A DNA stretch of 64,000 nt, taken from contig NZ_VDUZ01000032.1 in assembly GCF_008039615.1 (NCBI RefSeq), forward strand, positions 44,892 to 108,891, in the 5' to 3' direction. This stretch comes from Vineibacter terrae. GTDB taxonomy: Bacteria > Pseudomonadota > Alphaproteobacteria > Reyranellales > Reyranellaceae. Each line of letters opens with the position of its first letter. The first letter of the stretch is position 1. Made by a program: the position numbers and the translations under genes. This document shows positions 33,202 through 45,032 of the stretch, one piece after another. Below the pieces are notes generated by a model that was given only the letters and a program-made list of their open reading frames with translations, had not been told where the DNA came from and did no database searches.

Positions 33202-33984
33202 CTATCGGGCGAACTTGCGGAAGTCGGGCTTGCGCTTCTCCTGCAACGCCTTGACGCCCTCGCGCGATTCCTCGGTGTCGTAGTAGAGCTTGAGCGCGTA
33301 CATGCCCATGCCGGCGATGCCGGCCTGGTGGGCGGTGTCCATGTTGAAGCTGCGCTTTGCGATCGCGATCGCCGTCGGGCTGCGCTCGCACAGCTCCTCG
33401 CCCCATTTCTGGACTTCGGCGTCGAGCTGGTCATGCGGAACGCAGGCGTTGGCGAGGCCCATCGCGACCGCTTCCTGGCCGCTGTAGCGGCGGCACATGT
33501 ACCACATCTCGCGTGCCTTCTTCTCGCCGACGACACGGGCCAGGAAAGCCGTGCCGTAGCCGGGGTCGACCGAGCCCATCTTGGGGCCGACCTGGCCGAA
33601 GACCGCCTTGTCCGAGCAGATCGTCAGGTCGCATATCGTGCACAGCACGTTGCCGCCGCCGATCGCATAGCCCTGCACGCGCGCGATCACCGGCTTGGGT
33701 ATGTCGCGTATCGCCGTATGCAGCTCTTCCATGGGCAGGCCGACCGTGCCCCGGCCATCGTAGTTGCCGTCATGGGCCGACTGGTCGCCGCCGGTGCAGA
33801 AAGCACGGTCGCCAGCGCCGGCGAGCACGACGGCGCCGACGCTCTTGTCGTAGCCGGCCTTGTAGAGGGCCCGGATCAGCTCGTCGCACGTCTTGCCGCG
33901 GAAGGCATTCATCTTCTCCGGGCGGTTGATGATGATCCAGGCCACGCCGTTGCGGATCTCGTAGATAAGGTCCTCGAATTCCAT
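33202..33984 (-). CDS. badI: 2-ketocyclohexanecarboxyl-CoA hydrolase (BadI)
   Basis: 260-residue crotonase-fold enzyme that opens the ring of 2-ketocyclohexanecarboxyl-CoA to pimelyl-CoA. The sequence follows R. palustris BadI closely as I recall it: MEFEDLIYEIRNGVAWII at the start, GGDQSAHDGNYDGRGTVGLP near residue 65 and FGQVGPKMGSVDPGYG near 130. These BadI-specific stretches separate it from ordinary enoyl-CoA hydratases and from MenB. ATG 33984 has a GGAG ribosome binding site. It is 28 bases downstream of badH. High confidence. Confidence 0.93.
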   Translation of the reverse strand: MEFEDLIYEIRNGVAWIIINRPEKMNAFRGKTCDELIRALYKAGYDKSVGAVVLAGAGDRAFCTGGDQSAHDGNYDGRGTVGLPMEELHTAIRDIPKPVIARVQGYAIGGGNVLCTICDLTICSDKAVFGQVGPKMGSVDPGYGTAFLARVVGEKKAREMWYMCRRYSGQEAVAMGLANACVPHDQLDAEVQKWGEELCERSPTAIAIAKRSFNMDTAHQAGIAGMGMYALKLYYDTEESREGVKALQEKRKPDFRKFAR

Positions 33985-34012
33985 GGGCTTGCTCCTCGAG
34001 TGGCGGGTGCGG

Positions 34013-34780
34013 TCAACCGTTCATCGTCAGTCCGCCGGACACGCTCAGAACCTGGCCCGTCACATACCGGGCGTCGTCGCTTGCGAAGAACAGGATGGCG
34101 CCGGGGAGGTCCTCGGGCTGGCCGATGCGGCCGAGCGGGATGGAGCGCCTGAAAGCCTCCTCGAGCTTCTCCGGATTGCCGGCGCCTTCCTTGTAGTCCG
34201 CAAACAGCGCCGTGTCGGTCGGCCCAGGGCACACGACGTTGACGGTGATGCCGTGACGGGCATGCTCGCGGGCGATGGTCTTCGAGAAGGCGACGATGCC
34301 GCCCTTGCAGGCTGCGTACACGGCCTCGCCGGACGACCCGACGCGGGCGGCATCGGAAGCGATGTTGACGATGCGGCCTGTCTTGCGCGCCACCATGCCG
34401 GGCAGCACCGCGTGGTGCATGTGCAGGGCGCCTGTCAGGTTGATGGCAATGAGCCGGTCCCACTGCGCCGGCTCGGTCTTGGTGAAGGGGCGGAAGACGT
34501 CCCAGCCCGCGTTGTTCACGAGCACACCGGTCGGCCCGAACGCAGCCTCCGCCGCTGCGACGGCGGCGTCGACGCTCGATCGGTCCGTGATGTCGCACCG
34601 GATCGCCTTGGCGGTGCCGCCGTCGCCCTGGATGGCAGCGGCGACTTTCTCGGCCGCTTCGAGGTTGACGTCGAACACGGCGACGCGAGCGCCTTCCTGG
34701 GCAAACCTGCGGCAGGCTGCGCCGCCGATGCCGCCGCCACCGCCGGTGACAATGACGGTCCTGTCGTCGAAACGCTTCAT
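34013..34780 (-). CDS. badH: 2-hydroxycyclohexanecarboxyl-CoA dehydrogenase (BadH-like SDR)
   Basis: 255-residue short-chain dehydrogenase that oxidises 2-hydroxycyclohexanecarboxyl-CoA with NAD. Rossmann motif TGGGGGIGGA is near residue 12, NNAG near 90, the catalytic Ser in NIASDAARVGSS near 142 and YAACKGG near 155 (Tyr and Lys). An Asp after the second strand (AVFDVNLEAAEK) favours NAD over NADP. ATG 34780 sits behind a strong GGGAGGA site. It is the first gene of the badH-badI-aliB-aliA run. Specific identity rests on the neighbouring badI. Confidence 0.87.
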   Translation of the reverse strand: MKRFDDRTVIVTGGGGGIGGAACRRFAQEGARVAVFDVNLEAAEKVAAAIQGDGGTAKAIRCDITDRSSVDAAVAAAEAAFGPTGVLVNNAGWDVFRPFTKTEPAQWDRLIAINLTGALHMHHAVLPGMVARKTGRIVNIASDAARVGSSGEAVYAACKGGIVAFSKTIAREHARHGITVNVVCPGPTDTALFADYKEGAGNPEKLEEAFRRSIPLGRIGQPEDLPGAILFFASDDARYVTGQVLSVSGGLTMNG

Positions 34781-34812
34781 GAGTCCTCCCAGATCCATAT
34801 CGGCTTCAATAA

Positions 34813-34828
34813 TATCAATATATTGCTA
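34813..34828. promoter_or_regulatory. Candidate operator palindrome upstream of badH
   Basis: TATCAATATATTGCTA is a 16-bp near-perfect palindrome (core CAATATATTG) about 33 bases upstream of the badH start, in an AT-rich stretch (34800-34920) that must hold the operon promoter. In R. palustris the bad regulon is controlled by MarR-type BadR. A MarR or TetR site would look like this. No regulator gene is adjacent. Confidence 0.4.
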
Positions 34829-35001
34829 TATCTGTGTCGCCTGCACAAGGGATTTTTAGAATTTCAATTGCTATATTGGCTTTCAGCAGCCTGCTGATAT
34901 GACAACATATTGCATGTAATGGAGATTGAAGCGTCGAGGGAACGCCCCGCGCCGCAGCAATAGAAGCCCTCGCGGATGCCGCCAGAGCCTGGTCGGGTCG
35001 A

Positions 35002-36216
35002 TCAAACCCGTCGCGGCTTGAGCAGCACGATCACCGCCGCCAGCAGCTCGGCCGCGATGCAGACGTGCAGCGGCACGGTATAGCTGCCGGTGGCATCGCG
35101 CAGGATGCCCAGGATACCGGGCGCGAACGCATAGGTGATGCCGTTGACGGCTGCCGACAGGTTGGTGACCAGGGCGAAGGCGGCCGGCGGGAACTCACGC
35201 TGGACGATCAGCGAGGGCAGGGTGATCAGGTTGCCGACCGAGAGGCCGAAGGCGCAGCAGGCGACGTACAGCGCCAGGGGCTCGCTGCTCCATGTCAGTG
35301 CAAGCAAGGCGACGGCCTGGTTGACGAGCAGGATCGCGGTGGCCAGGCGCTGGTGCAGGCGGTCGATGAAGAAGCTCATCGTCAGGCGGGCGCCGATGGC
35401 GAAGGCGCCGGTCAAGGCGACCGCGATGCCGGCCTGCACGGCGCCGATCGCCGGCTCGAGGATCGCGATCTGATGCACCAGGAAGCCGACCTGGGCCGAG
35501 ATGCCCAAGCCGAACGGCACCGTTATGCTCCAGAACCCCAGGCTGCGCAGGGCCCGCGCCTTCGTCCATGCGACGGCCGGTGCCGATGGCGCCGGCGCTG
35601 CCGACGCCGTGGTCGACGCTGCCGGCGGGTTGGCGGGCGGCGGCCAGTCGACCCAGGCCAGCACCATCGGCGTCAGGATGACGGCCATGCCCAGGACCGT
35701 GAGCGGCACCGCCCAGGAGAACCCCAGCCAGCCGGTCAGCGCCACCATGGCCGGTGTGACGATGATGCTGCCGCTGCTGGCGCCGTTCAGCGCCAGGCTG
35801 ATCGCCATGCCGCGCTTGGCCTGGAACCACAGGCCCAGGATGGTGACGATCGAGGCCAGGCTGGTGGCGGCCCAGCCGAACGCCATCAGCACATACGCGG
35901 CGTAGAGCTGCCAGGGAGCGGTGATGAACGGGATCACGGCCGCCGACAGCCCCAGCGCCACCACGCCCAGCAGCATGAAGCGCTTCGGCCCGAGCCGGTT
36001 CACGGCGTCGTTGACGAAGGCGAGCAGCACGGCACCCACGAGGTAGTAGACCGTCGTGGCCGACGAGATCAGTCCGGACGACCAGCCGTGCCGCTTGTGC
36101 AGCTCGGCCAGGAACACGCCATGGCCGTAGAAGCCGAACCCCCAGGCGCAGACGGCCGCGAAGAAACAGGCGATCACCACACGCCAGCCGGCGTAACGCC
36201 ATGACAACTCGTTCAT
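35002..36216 (-). CDS. MFS transporter, monocarboxylate/OFA-like
   Basis: 404-residue inner-membrane carrier with twelve predicted helices and a central Pro/Ala-rich loop (about residues 190-225). The N-terminus SWRYAGWRVVIACFFAAVCAWG and the motif YYLVGAVLLAFVNDAVNRLG recall monocarboxylate/oxalate-formate antiporter-like carriers. It lies upstream of badH on the same strand, separated by the AT-rich promoter region, so uptake of an alicyclic or other carboxylate is plausible but unproven. Confidence 0.78.
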   Translation of the reverse strand: MNELSWRYAGWRVVIACFFAAVCAWGFGFYGHGVFLAELHKRHGWSSGLISSATTVYYLVGAVLLAFVNDAVNRLGPKRFMLLGVVALGLSAAVIPFITAPWQLYAAYVLMAFGWAATSLASIVTILGLWFQAKRGMAISLALNGASSGSIIVTPAMVALTGWLGFSWAVPLTVLGMAVILTPMVLAWVDWPPPANPPAASTTASAAPAPSAPAVAWTKARALRSLGFWSITVPFGLGISAQVGFLVHQIAILEPAIGAVQAGIAVALTGAFAIGARLTMSFFIDRLHQRLATAILLVNQAVALLALTWSSEPLALYVACCAFGLSVGNLITLPSLIVQREFPPAAFALVTNLSAAVNGITYAFAPGILGILRDATGSYTVPLHVCIAAELLAAVIVLLKPRRV

Positions 36217-36328
36217 GGCCCGATCATACGGAGGCCGGGCAAAACTTCCTTCGGTGATGGCCGTACTATCCCTGCATGGCAGGTCGGCGCGACGGAGCGC
36301 CGGCTGCCAGCAGGGCTTGCAACCTCGC

Positions 36329-36415
36329 TGTCATCCCGAGCGCAGCGAGGGATCTCCTGCGAGAGACGCACGGTGCGCCATTCGCAGGAGATCCCTCGCT
36401 TCGCTCGGGATGACA
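36329..36415. repeat. Palindromic intergenic repeat, family 1, copy C
   Basis: Nearly perfect inverted repeat: TGTCATCCCGAGCGCAGCGA then GGGATCTCCTGCG on the left, and the complement ending CGCTCGGGATGACA on the right, around a loop containing GCACGGTGCGCC. It lies just downstream of phnY and could end that operon. Confidence 0.85.
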
Positions 36416-36449
36416 GTTCTGATTTTCTGCGCGAAAGCGATTCCGGAGT

Positions 36450-37901
36450 CTACCAGGGCAGGGTGAAGGTCTTGCAGTTGGTGAACGACTTGATCGCCTC
36501 CTGCACGCCTTCCTTGTAGCCCAGCCCCGAATCCTTGATGCCGCCGAACGGCGTCAGCTCGATGCGGTAGCCGGGCACTTCCCACAGGTTGACGGTGCCG
36601 ACATGCAGCTCCTGGGCAAAGCGCGTGGCGACGTCCATGCGATTGGTGCAGACGCCCGAGGACAGGCCGTAAGCCGTGCCGTTGGCGATGGCGATGGCCT
36701 CGTCGACGTCGCCGAAGGTGATGATCGGCGAGACCGGGCCGAAGGTTTCCTCGCGGACCACGGCCATGTCGGGCCGGACCTGGTCCAGCACCGTCGGGGC
36801 ATAGAGGGCCCTCTCGCGCGCGTTGCCGGTCAGCAGTCTGGCGCCTTGCGCCACCGCCTCGTTCACCCGCACCTCGAACAAGCGGGCCGCCGGCTCGTTG
36901 ATCACGGTGCCCATCTGGTTGGCGGGGTCCGCCGGATCGCCATAGCGCCAGCGGCGCGTCTTCTCGACCACCAGCTCCGTGAACGCGCCGGCCACCGCCT
37001 GATGGACCAGCATGCGCTTGACGGCCGTGCAGCGCTGTCCCGAATTCTTGTAGGACCCCTGCACCGCGAGGTCCGACGCCTTGTCGAGGTCGGCGTCGTC
37101 CATCACGATCAGCGGATCATTGCCGCCGAGCTCCAGCACGATGCGGCGGTAGCCGGCCTTGCTGGCGATGTACTTGCCGATGCCGACACCGCCGGTGAAG
37201 GTGATCAGGTCCACGTCCGGGTGCGTCAGCAGCTCGTCGCCGATCTCGCGCGGATCGCCGGTCACCACCTGCAGCATGGCCGGCGGCAGCCCGGCCTCGT
37301 ACAGCACGTCGGCGAAGTACAACGCCGACAGCGGAACCTTCTCCGACGGCTTGAGCACCATCCGGTTGTTGGTGGCGATGCTCGGCACCACCTTGTGCGC
37401 GACCTGGTTCATCGGATGGTTGAAGGGGGTGATGGCGGCGATCACGCCCAGCAACGGCTCGCGCATCGTGATGACCTTGCGCCGCTTGCCGTGGGGCGTC
37501 AGGTCGCACGAGAACACCTGGCCGTCGTCGCGCAGCACCTCGCCGGCGCCGAAGCCGAGAACGTCGCAGACACGGCCGATCTCGTACAGGCTGTCCATCT
37601 TGCTGAGGCCCGACTCGGCCGTGATCAGGTCGGAGGCCTCCGCGCTGCGCTCGCGCAGCAGCGCCGCGGCACGCTGCAGGATCGCCGCGCGCTCGAAGCG
37701 CGACAGGGTCGGCCGGTAGCTGCGGGCGATCGTGATGGCGCGCTGCAGCAGCTCGACGCTGGCCATCGCGACCGTGCCGACCCGCTTGCCGGTGTAGGGA
37801 TTGAAGACGTCAAGGCCGCGCTGGGTATGGACCTGTTCGCCGCCCAGGCGCAGGGCCTCGCGTCGGTAGTCGTCGCTGTCGCAAATCCGATCGATGATCA
37901 T
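36450..37901 (-). CDS. phnY: Phosphonoacetaldehyde dehydrogenase (PhnY-type aldehyde dehydrogenase)
   Basis: 483-residue NAD-dependent aldehyde dehydrogenase expected to oxidise phosphonoacetaldehyde to phosphonoacetate. The catalytic Glu is in LELGGNDPLIV near residue 255, the catalytic Cys in NSGQRCTAVKR near 289 and the NAD-binding motif in TFTGGVGIGK near 235. ATG 37901 overlaps the stop of the Fe-ADH gene (ATGA); the much longer upstream frame is antisense-like and rejected. Placement in an operon with phosphonoacetate hydrolase and phosphonate ABC genes supports the substrate. Confidence 0.87.
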   Translation of the reverse strand: MIIDRICDSDDYRREALRLGGEQVHTQRGLDVFNPYTGKRVGTVAMASVELLQRAITIARSYRPTLSRFERAAILQRAAALLRERSAEASDLITAESGLSKMDSLYEIGRVCDVLGFGAGEVLRDDGQVFSCDLTPHGKRRKVITMREPLLGVIAAITPFNHPMNQVAHKVVPSIATNNRMVLKPSEKVPLSALYFADVLYEAGLPPAMLQVVTGDPREIGDELLTHPDVDLITFTGGVGIGKYIASKAGYRRIVLELGGNDPLIVMDDADLDKASDLAVQGSYKNSGQRCTAVKRMLVHQAVAGAFTELVVEKTRRWRYGDPADPANQMGTVINEPAARLFEVRVNEAVAQGARLLTGNARERALYAPTVLDQVRPDMAVVREETFGPVSPIITFGDVDEAIAIANGTAYGLSSGVCTNRMDVATRFAQELHVGTVNLWEVPGYRIELTPFGGIKDSGLGYKEGVQEAIKSFTNCKTFTLPW

Positions 37902-38989
37902 GCTGCCTCCAGGGCGCCGATGAAGTTGCGGCCGCGGGCGCCGGTGAGCGCGTGGGCCACCATGCGGTCGGCCTGCTCGTCGCTGATGCCGTAGTCCGCG
38001 AACCGGGTCTTCACGCCGAGCTGCTCGATGAAGGACGCCAGGCGCTGCGGCGCGTCGTTGAGCGGCCCTAGCGCCTCGCTCAGCACGCGGTCGCGCTCGG
38101 CGCTGCGCCCGCGCGCCCGCTCCAGCACCATGGGCAGCGAGAACGAGCAGGCGATGCCGTGCGGCAGGCCGTAGCGCAGGGTCATCTCGTAGGAGATGGA
38201 GTGCGCCAGCGCGGTGCGCGTGTTGCTGAAGGCCATGCCGGCCTTGAGCGCGGCCAGCGCCATGCGGGCGCGCAGCATGATGCTGGCCGGCTGCTGCATC
38301 AGCGCCGGCAGCGCCGCGAGGATCTCGCGCGCGGCAGCGACGGCGAACGTGTCCGACAGCGGGGTGGCGTTCACGTTCCAGATCGCTTCGAGCGCATGGG
38401 AAAGCGCGTCGAGCCCGCTCTGCAAGGTCACGCCGGCGGGCAGCGACAGCATCAGCTCGGGATCGACGACGGCGACGCTGGGCCAGGTCTCGGCCAGATG
38501 CAGTGAATGCTTGACCTGGCGCTGGCGGTCCCAGATCGTGGCCCATGGCGTCACCTCGCTGCCGGTGCCGGCCGTGGTCGGCACGGCGATCAGGCGCTTC
38601 ACGCGCGCCGGCTCGAGGGCGCGGCCGGCCGACAGGGCGGCCACGATCTCGTCGAAGCGCCCGCTGGACGTGCCGACCATCAGCGCCTTGGCGGTGTCGA
38701 TCGCGCTGCCGCCGCCCAGCGCGATGATGGTCTCGACATCACCGGCATCGCGCCAGAACGCCTCGTGCTGGCCGCTGAGCTCGGCGACATCGGGGTTGGG
38801 CTGCAGGTCGTCGATGACGCCGCGCAGCCGGTCCTTCAGCAGCGCCTCGACGCGCGCCACGAGGCCCAGCGCCCGCGCCTCGGGGAAGGTCACGAGGACG
38901 GCGCGCTGGCTGCCGAGCAGTCCGGGGAGGGACGACAGGGCCCCGACCCCGTACACGCTGCGCACGGGATTGAAGTACTCGAGCGACAT
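37898..38989 (-). CDS. Iron-containing alcohol dehydrogenase, possible hydroxyethylphosphonate oxidase
   Basis: 363-residue group III metal-dependent alcohol dehydrogenase. The NAD-binding GGGSAIDTAKA is near residue 93. Metal ligands are expected at the Asp in VVDPELML near 180, His in GLDALSHALEA near 205, His in TALAHSISYE near 258 and His in YGLPHGIA near 270. Phosphonoacetaldehyde reductase (PhpC) belongs to this family. In this degradative operon the reverse reaction, oxidising 2-hydroxyethylphosphonate to phosphonoacetaldehyde, would feed PhnY. It is four bases overlapped with phnY and eight bases after phnA. Confidence 0.78.
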   Translation of the reverse strand: MSLEYFNPVRSVYGVGALSSLPGLLGSQRAVLVTFPEARALGLVARVEALLKDRLRGVIDDLQPNPDVAELSGQHEAFWRDAGDVETIIALGGGSAIDTAKALMVGTSSGRFDEIVAALSAGRALEPARVKRLIAVPTTAGTGSEVTPWATIWDRQRQVKHSLHLAETWPSVAVVDPELMLSLPAGVTLQSGLDALSHALEAIWNVNATPLSDTFAVAAAREILAALPALMQQPASIMLRARMALAALKAGMAFSNTRTALAHSISYEMTLRYGLPHGIACSFSLPMVLERARGRSAERDRVLSEALGPLNDAPQRLASFIEQLGVKTRFADYGISDEQADRMVAHALTGARGRNFIGALEAA

Positions 38990-38997
38990 GGAACCCT

Positions 38998-41865
<2,868 letters not shown>

Positions 41866-41869
<4 letters not shown>

Positions 41870-42735
41870 TTCATGGTCCTCAGGTCGAGGTTGAGCGCCT
41901 TGGCCGTGTCGCGGATGATGTTGTAGGCGGCGTCGTTGGTGGGGTGGAAGCCGTTGAGCTCGCCTTGATCGGACCAGGGGACGTCCTTCACCCCGAGGAA
42001 GGCGGCCTGGATGCGCTTCTTGAGCTCCGGGTCGAGATCCTTGCGCCAGACGGTCGGTGATTCCGGTATCGGGTCGGACTTCCACACCACCACGAGATCT
42101 TCGCGCCTGGCGAGCCCCTTGTTGATCGCGGCATCGAGGATGCGGTCGGCGATCGCGACGGCATCGACCTTGCGGTTCTGCACGGCCACCGCATTGGAGT
42201 CGTGCGAGCCCGAGAAGATGACGCGGCCGAAATCCTTGTCCGGGTTGAAGCCCGCCTTGATCAGGCCGGCCTTGGGGAACAGGTGGCCGGATGTCGAGCT
42301 GGGGTCGACGAAGGCGAAGGTCTTGCCCTTGAGGTCGGCGATGCCGCGGATGCCGCTGTCCTTATGGGCGACGATCAGGCTGTGATAGAAGGTGCGGCCG
42401 GCCTTCTTCGTCTCGGCGACCGCGAACGCCTCGATATCGGCCACCGTGGTGCCGAGCACGTACGAGAACGGGCCCAGGTAGGCGACGTCGAGCCGCTTGG
42501 AGCGCAGGGCCTCGATGACGCCGTTGTAGTCGGCGGCGACGAAAGGCTTGACCGGCATGCCCAGCGCCTTGGCGAGCTGGTCCATCATCGCCTGGCTGTT
42601 GGCGATCATCGCCCGCGAATCTTCCGACGGGATCAGCCCGACGGTCAGCACATTGGCGGCGCGAGCCAGCGCCGGCAGCGCGAGCGTGGTGGCCATGGCG
42701 GCCATGCCGCCGAGGACATGACGTCGGGTAGCCAT
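41866..42735 (-). CDS. phnD: Phosphonate ABC transporter substrate-binding protein
   Basis: 289-residue periplasmic binding protein, first gene of the phosphonate operon. The N-terminus MATRRHVLGGMAAMATTLALP with TRRHVLG looks like a Tat or Sec signal cleaved after LARA near residue 26. Family stretches include TVGLIPSEDSRAMI, LRSKRLDVAYLGPFSYVL near 85 and FVDPSSTSGHLFPKAGL near 148, the phosphonate-binding loop. It binds phosphonates for PhnCE. Divergent from the LysR gene across a palindromic repeat. Confidence 0.92.
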
Positions 42736-42867
42736 CCGGGGTCTCCTCCGAGACGATTGTTAGGTTATGGCGCGGTGCACTCTCCGGCCGCGGTGGCTAT
42801 CGAACAAATTCAAAAATATGGCTGTTCATATTGATAAAATCTATGATCCCGCCGAAGGTCACGCAGC

Positions 42868-42951
42868 TGTCATCCCGAGCGCAGCGAGGGATCTCCCGCG
42901 AACGACTGTGCGTCTTGCCGCAGGAGATCCCTCGCTGCGCTCGGGATGACG
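42868..42951. repeat. Palindromic intergenic repeat, family 1, copy D
   Basis: Inverted repeat with arms TGTCATCCCGAGCGCAGCGA plus GGGATCTC and the complement ending CGCTCGGGATGAC, loop ACTGTGCGTCTTG. It occupies the divergent space between phnD and the LysR gene and ends 24 bases before the LysR start, so it must be either transcribed as leader or contain the promoter. Confidence 0.85.
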
Positions 42952-42975
42952 GAGAAAAGGCGGGGAGATATCCGC

Positions 42976-43905
42976 ATGCGCTTGACGCAGCTCCGGTCGT
43001 TCCATGCCGTGGCCACTAGCGGCAGCTTCACGCAGGCGGCCGAACGGCTGCGCGTGAGCCAGCCGACGGTGACCACGCAGGTCAAGCAGCTGGAGGATCA
43101 CTACCGGGTCGAGCTGTTCCACCGTCACGGCCGGCGCGTGCGGCTGAGCGAGATGGGCGAGCGGCTGCTGCAGTTGTCGCGCCAGATCTTCAGCCTCGAG
43201 GCCGACGCGGTGCAGCTGCTGGCCGATGCCGGCGAGCTGCGGTCGGGACATCTGCGGGTGGCGGCCGTCGGTCCCTCGCATGCGACCAAGATGCTGGTGG
43301 CGTTCAACCAGCGCTATCCGGGCATCAGGATCTCCGTCAGCACCGGCAACTCGCAGGACGTGCTCGACCGCCTGCTCGACTATCGCGCCGATGTCGGCGT
43401 GCTGGCGCAGGTCTTCCGCGACAAGCGGTTCGTGTCGAAGCCGTTCAGCGAGCACCCGGTGATCATCTTCACGTCAGCCGATCATCGCTTCGCGCGGCGG
43501 CGCAGCATCCGTATTGCCGAGCTGCAGGGCGAGAGGCTGATCCTGCGCGAGGCGGGCTCGACCACGCGACGGGCGCTGGAGACGGCGCTCAAGGCCGCGC
43601 GGGTCGAGCCCGAGGTCGTGATGGAGATCGGCAGCCGTGAGATCATCCGCGAGGCGGTGGCGCAGGGGATCGGGGTCGCGGCCGTATCGGACGTGGAGTA
43701 TGTGCCCGGCCCCGGGCTGCACGCCGTGCGTATCGCCGACGTGCAGATCCGGACCTACGCCCACGTCGTCTGCCTGGCCGAGCGGCGCGACATGCGGATG
43801 ATCCGCGCCTTCTTCGATGCCATCGACCCCAAGGCCTCGCCTCATGCCAGCGCCGGCATGACCTCGCGCGCAAAGAGCGCGATCGAGCGCGACGCCTCCT
43901 CGTAG
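42976..43905 (+). CDS. LysR-type regulator, likely of the phosphonate operon
   Basis: 309-residue LTTR. The winged HTH covers residues 1-60 (MRLTQLRSFHAVATSGSFTQ, AAERLRVSQPTVTTQVKQLE). The effector domain starts near residue 88 (GHLRVAAVGPSHATKML). ATG 42976 has a GGGGAGA site at good spacing; the frame upstream adds ten residues. Divergent orientation from phnD is the classic LTTR arrangement and suggests control of phosphonate uptake and breakdown. Its 3' end overlaps the convergent LLM gene by 64 bases. Confidence 0.85.
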   Translation: MRLTQLRSFHAVATSGSFTQAAERLRVSQPTVTTQVKQLEDHYRVELFHRHGRRVRLSEMGERLLQLSRQIFSLEADAVQLLADAGELRSGHLRVAAVGPSHATKMLVAFNQRYPGIRISVSTGNSQDVLDRLLDYRADVGVLAQVFRDKRFVSKPFSEHPVIIFTSADHRFARRRSIRIAELQGERLILREAGSTTRRALETALKAARVEPEVVMEIGSREIIREAVAQGIGVAAVSDVEYVPGPGLHAVRIADVQIRTYAHVVCLAERRDMRMIRAFFDAIDPKASPHASAGMTSRAKSAIERDASS

Positions 43906-44849
43906 GAGAGGTCGCCGAACGCCAGCCGGCAGAGGCAGTAGTTGATGCCGGCGATGTCGTTGTCCCGGCGCATGCGGTCACGCACCGTGGCGGCGGCGCC
44001 GGCCACGATGTAGCCGCCGGCGACGGCGTCGTCGAAGGCCGCCGGGATGAGCTGGCGCGGCAGGCCGACGCCGTTCTTGCGCCAGAGATGCTCCAGCGCC
44101 CCATACCACAGCTTGAAGGCGCGGCGTGCGGCGTCGATCGCCTCCTTGTCGGTGTCGCCCACGACCACGTGCCGGCTCAACCCCAGCAGCGGTGGCGCGG
44201 TATCGTGCCGGCCCTGGGCCTGCCAGGCCGCGCGGTAGCGGTCGACGAAGGCGCGCACGGCCGGAGCCGGCAGGCCGATCACGACGTTGTAGCCCTGCCG
44301 TGCCAGGCGTTCGGCGCTGTCGGGGGTGTTGGCGCCATACCACAGCGGCGGGTGCGGGCGCTGGACCGGCTCCAGCTCCATGGGCACGTCGCGGAAGGTG
44401 AAGTACTGGCCCTCGTGCGACAGCGAGCGCGTCGTCAGCCCCTTGAGGATGACCGCCAGGGTCTCGGCGAAACGCTCGGGGCCGGTCGCCGGATCGACGC
44501 CGTAGTAGCCGACCTCGAACGGCGAGATGCCGCGCCCGACGCCCAGCTCCAGGCGCCCGCCGCTCATCTGGTCGATCATGCAGATCTCGTCGATCAGGCG
44601 CAGCGGATGGTAGAGGTTCAGGGTGTAGACCAGGGGCCCGAAGCGCAGCCTGCGGGTGCGCTGCGCCACCGCCGCCAGGAAGACGCTGGGCGACGGCGCC
44701 ATGCCCAGCGGCGTCGCGTGGTGCTCGGCCACGTGGTAGGCGTGGAACCCGAGGCTGTCATAGGCCTCGATCAGCTTGAGCCGGGTCTCGAACTGCTCGC
44801 CCAGCGTCGTGCTGGCCCGGTCCATATGGTCGAACACACCGAACTTCAT
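43842..44849 (-). CDS. LLM class flavin-dependent oxidoreductase
   Basis: 335-residue luciferase-like monooxygenase, a TIM barrel using reduced FMN. Typical stretches are MKFGVFDHMDRA at the start, AYHVAEHHATPLGMAPSPSVF near residue 40, RLRFGPLVYTLNLYHPLRLIDE near 68 and GRLELGVGRGISPFE near 102. ATG 44849 is chosen; the frame upstream adds a basic non-family stretch. Substrate is unknown: relatives act on alkanes, sulfonates and antibiotics. It converges on, and overlaps, the LysR gene. Confidence 0.85.
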   Translation of the reverse strand: MKFGVFDHMDRASTTLGEQFETRLKLIEAYDSLGFHAYHVAEHHATPLGMAPSPSVFLAAVAQRTRRLRFGPLVYTLNLYHPLRLIDEICMIDQMSGGRLELGVGRGISPFEVGYYGVDPATGPERFAETLAVILKGLTTRSLSHEGQYFTFRDVPMELEPVQRPHPPLWYGANTPDSAERLARQGYNVVIGLPAPAVRAFVDRYRAAWQAQGRHDTAPPLLGLSRHVVVGDTDKEAIDAARRAFKLWYGALEHLWRKNGVGLPRQLIPAAFDDAVAGGYIVAGAAATVRDRMRRDNDIAGINYCLCRLAFGDLSYEEASRSIALFAREVMPALA

Positions 44850-44945
44850 CGTTTCCCCCGCCATGGCCTGTCGTGGATTGGCATGCCGGGAGCCTGCCCA
44901 TCGGCCTGCGTGGAGGCAAGCGGTGCGGGAAGGAGTTTTATGGGC

Positions 44946-45018
44946 GGGCCGCGGCGCTCCAGCGCCGCTCATGCGTGCGGCGCTACGCGCCGGGTGCGCC
45001 GCCGGAGCGCCGCGGCCC
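44946..45018. repeat. Palindromic repeat family 2, GC-rich hairpin
   Basis: Arms GGGCCGCGGCGCTCC (44946-44960) and GGAGCGCCGCGGCCC (45004-45018) are perfectly complementary over 15 bases. The inner part CAGCGCCGCTCATGCG resembles the nested element at 33007-33025. It lies between the cbpM stop and the LLM gene and could end cbpAM transcription. Confidence 0.75.
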
Positions 45019-45032
45019 GGCCAAATACGGCA

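Noticed and set aside
37902..38546. Minus-strand extension of phnY to 698 residues
   Set aside because: Composition is that of a shadow frame over the ADH gene; ATGA overlap at 37898-37901 marks the real start.
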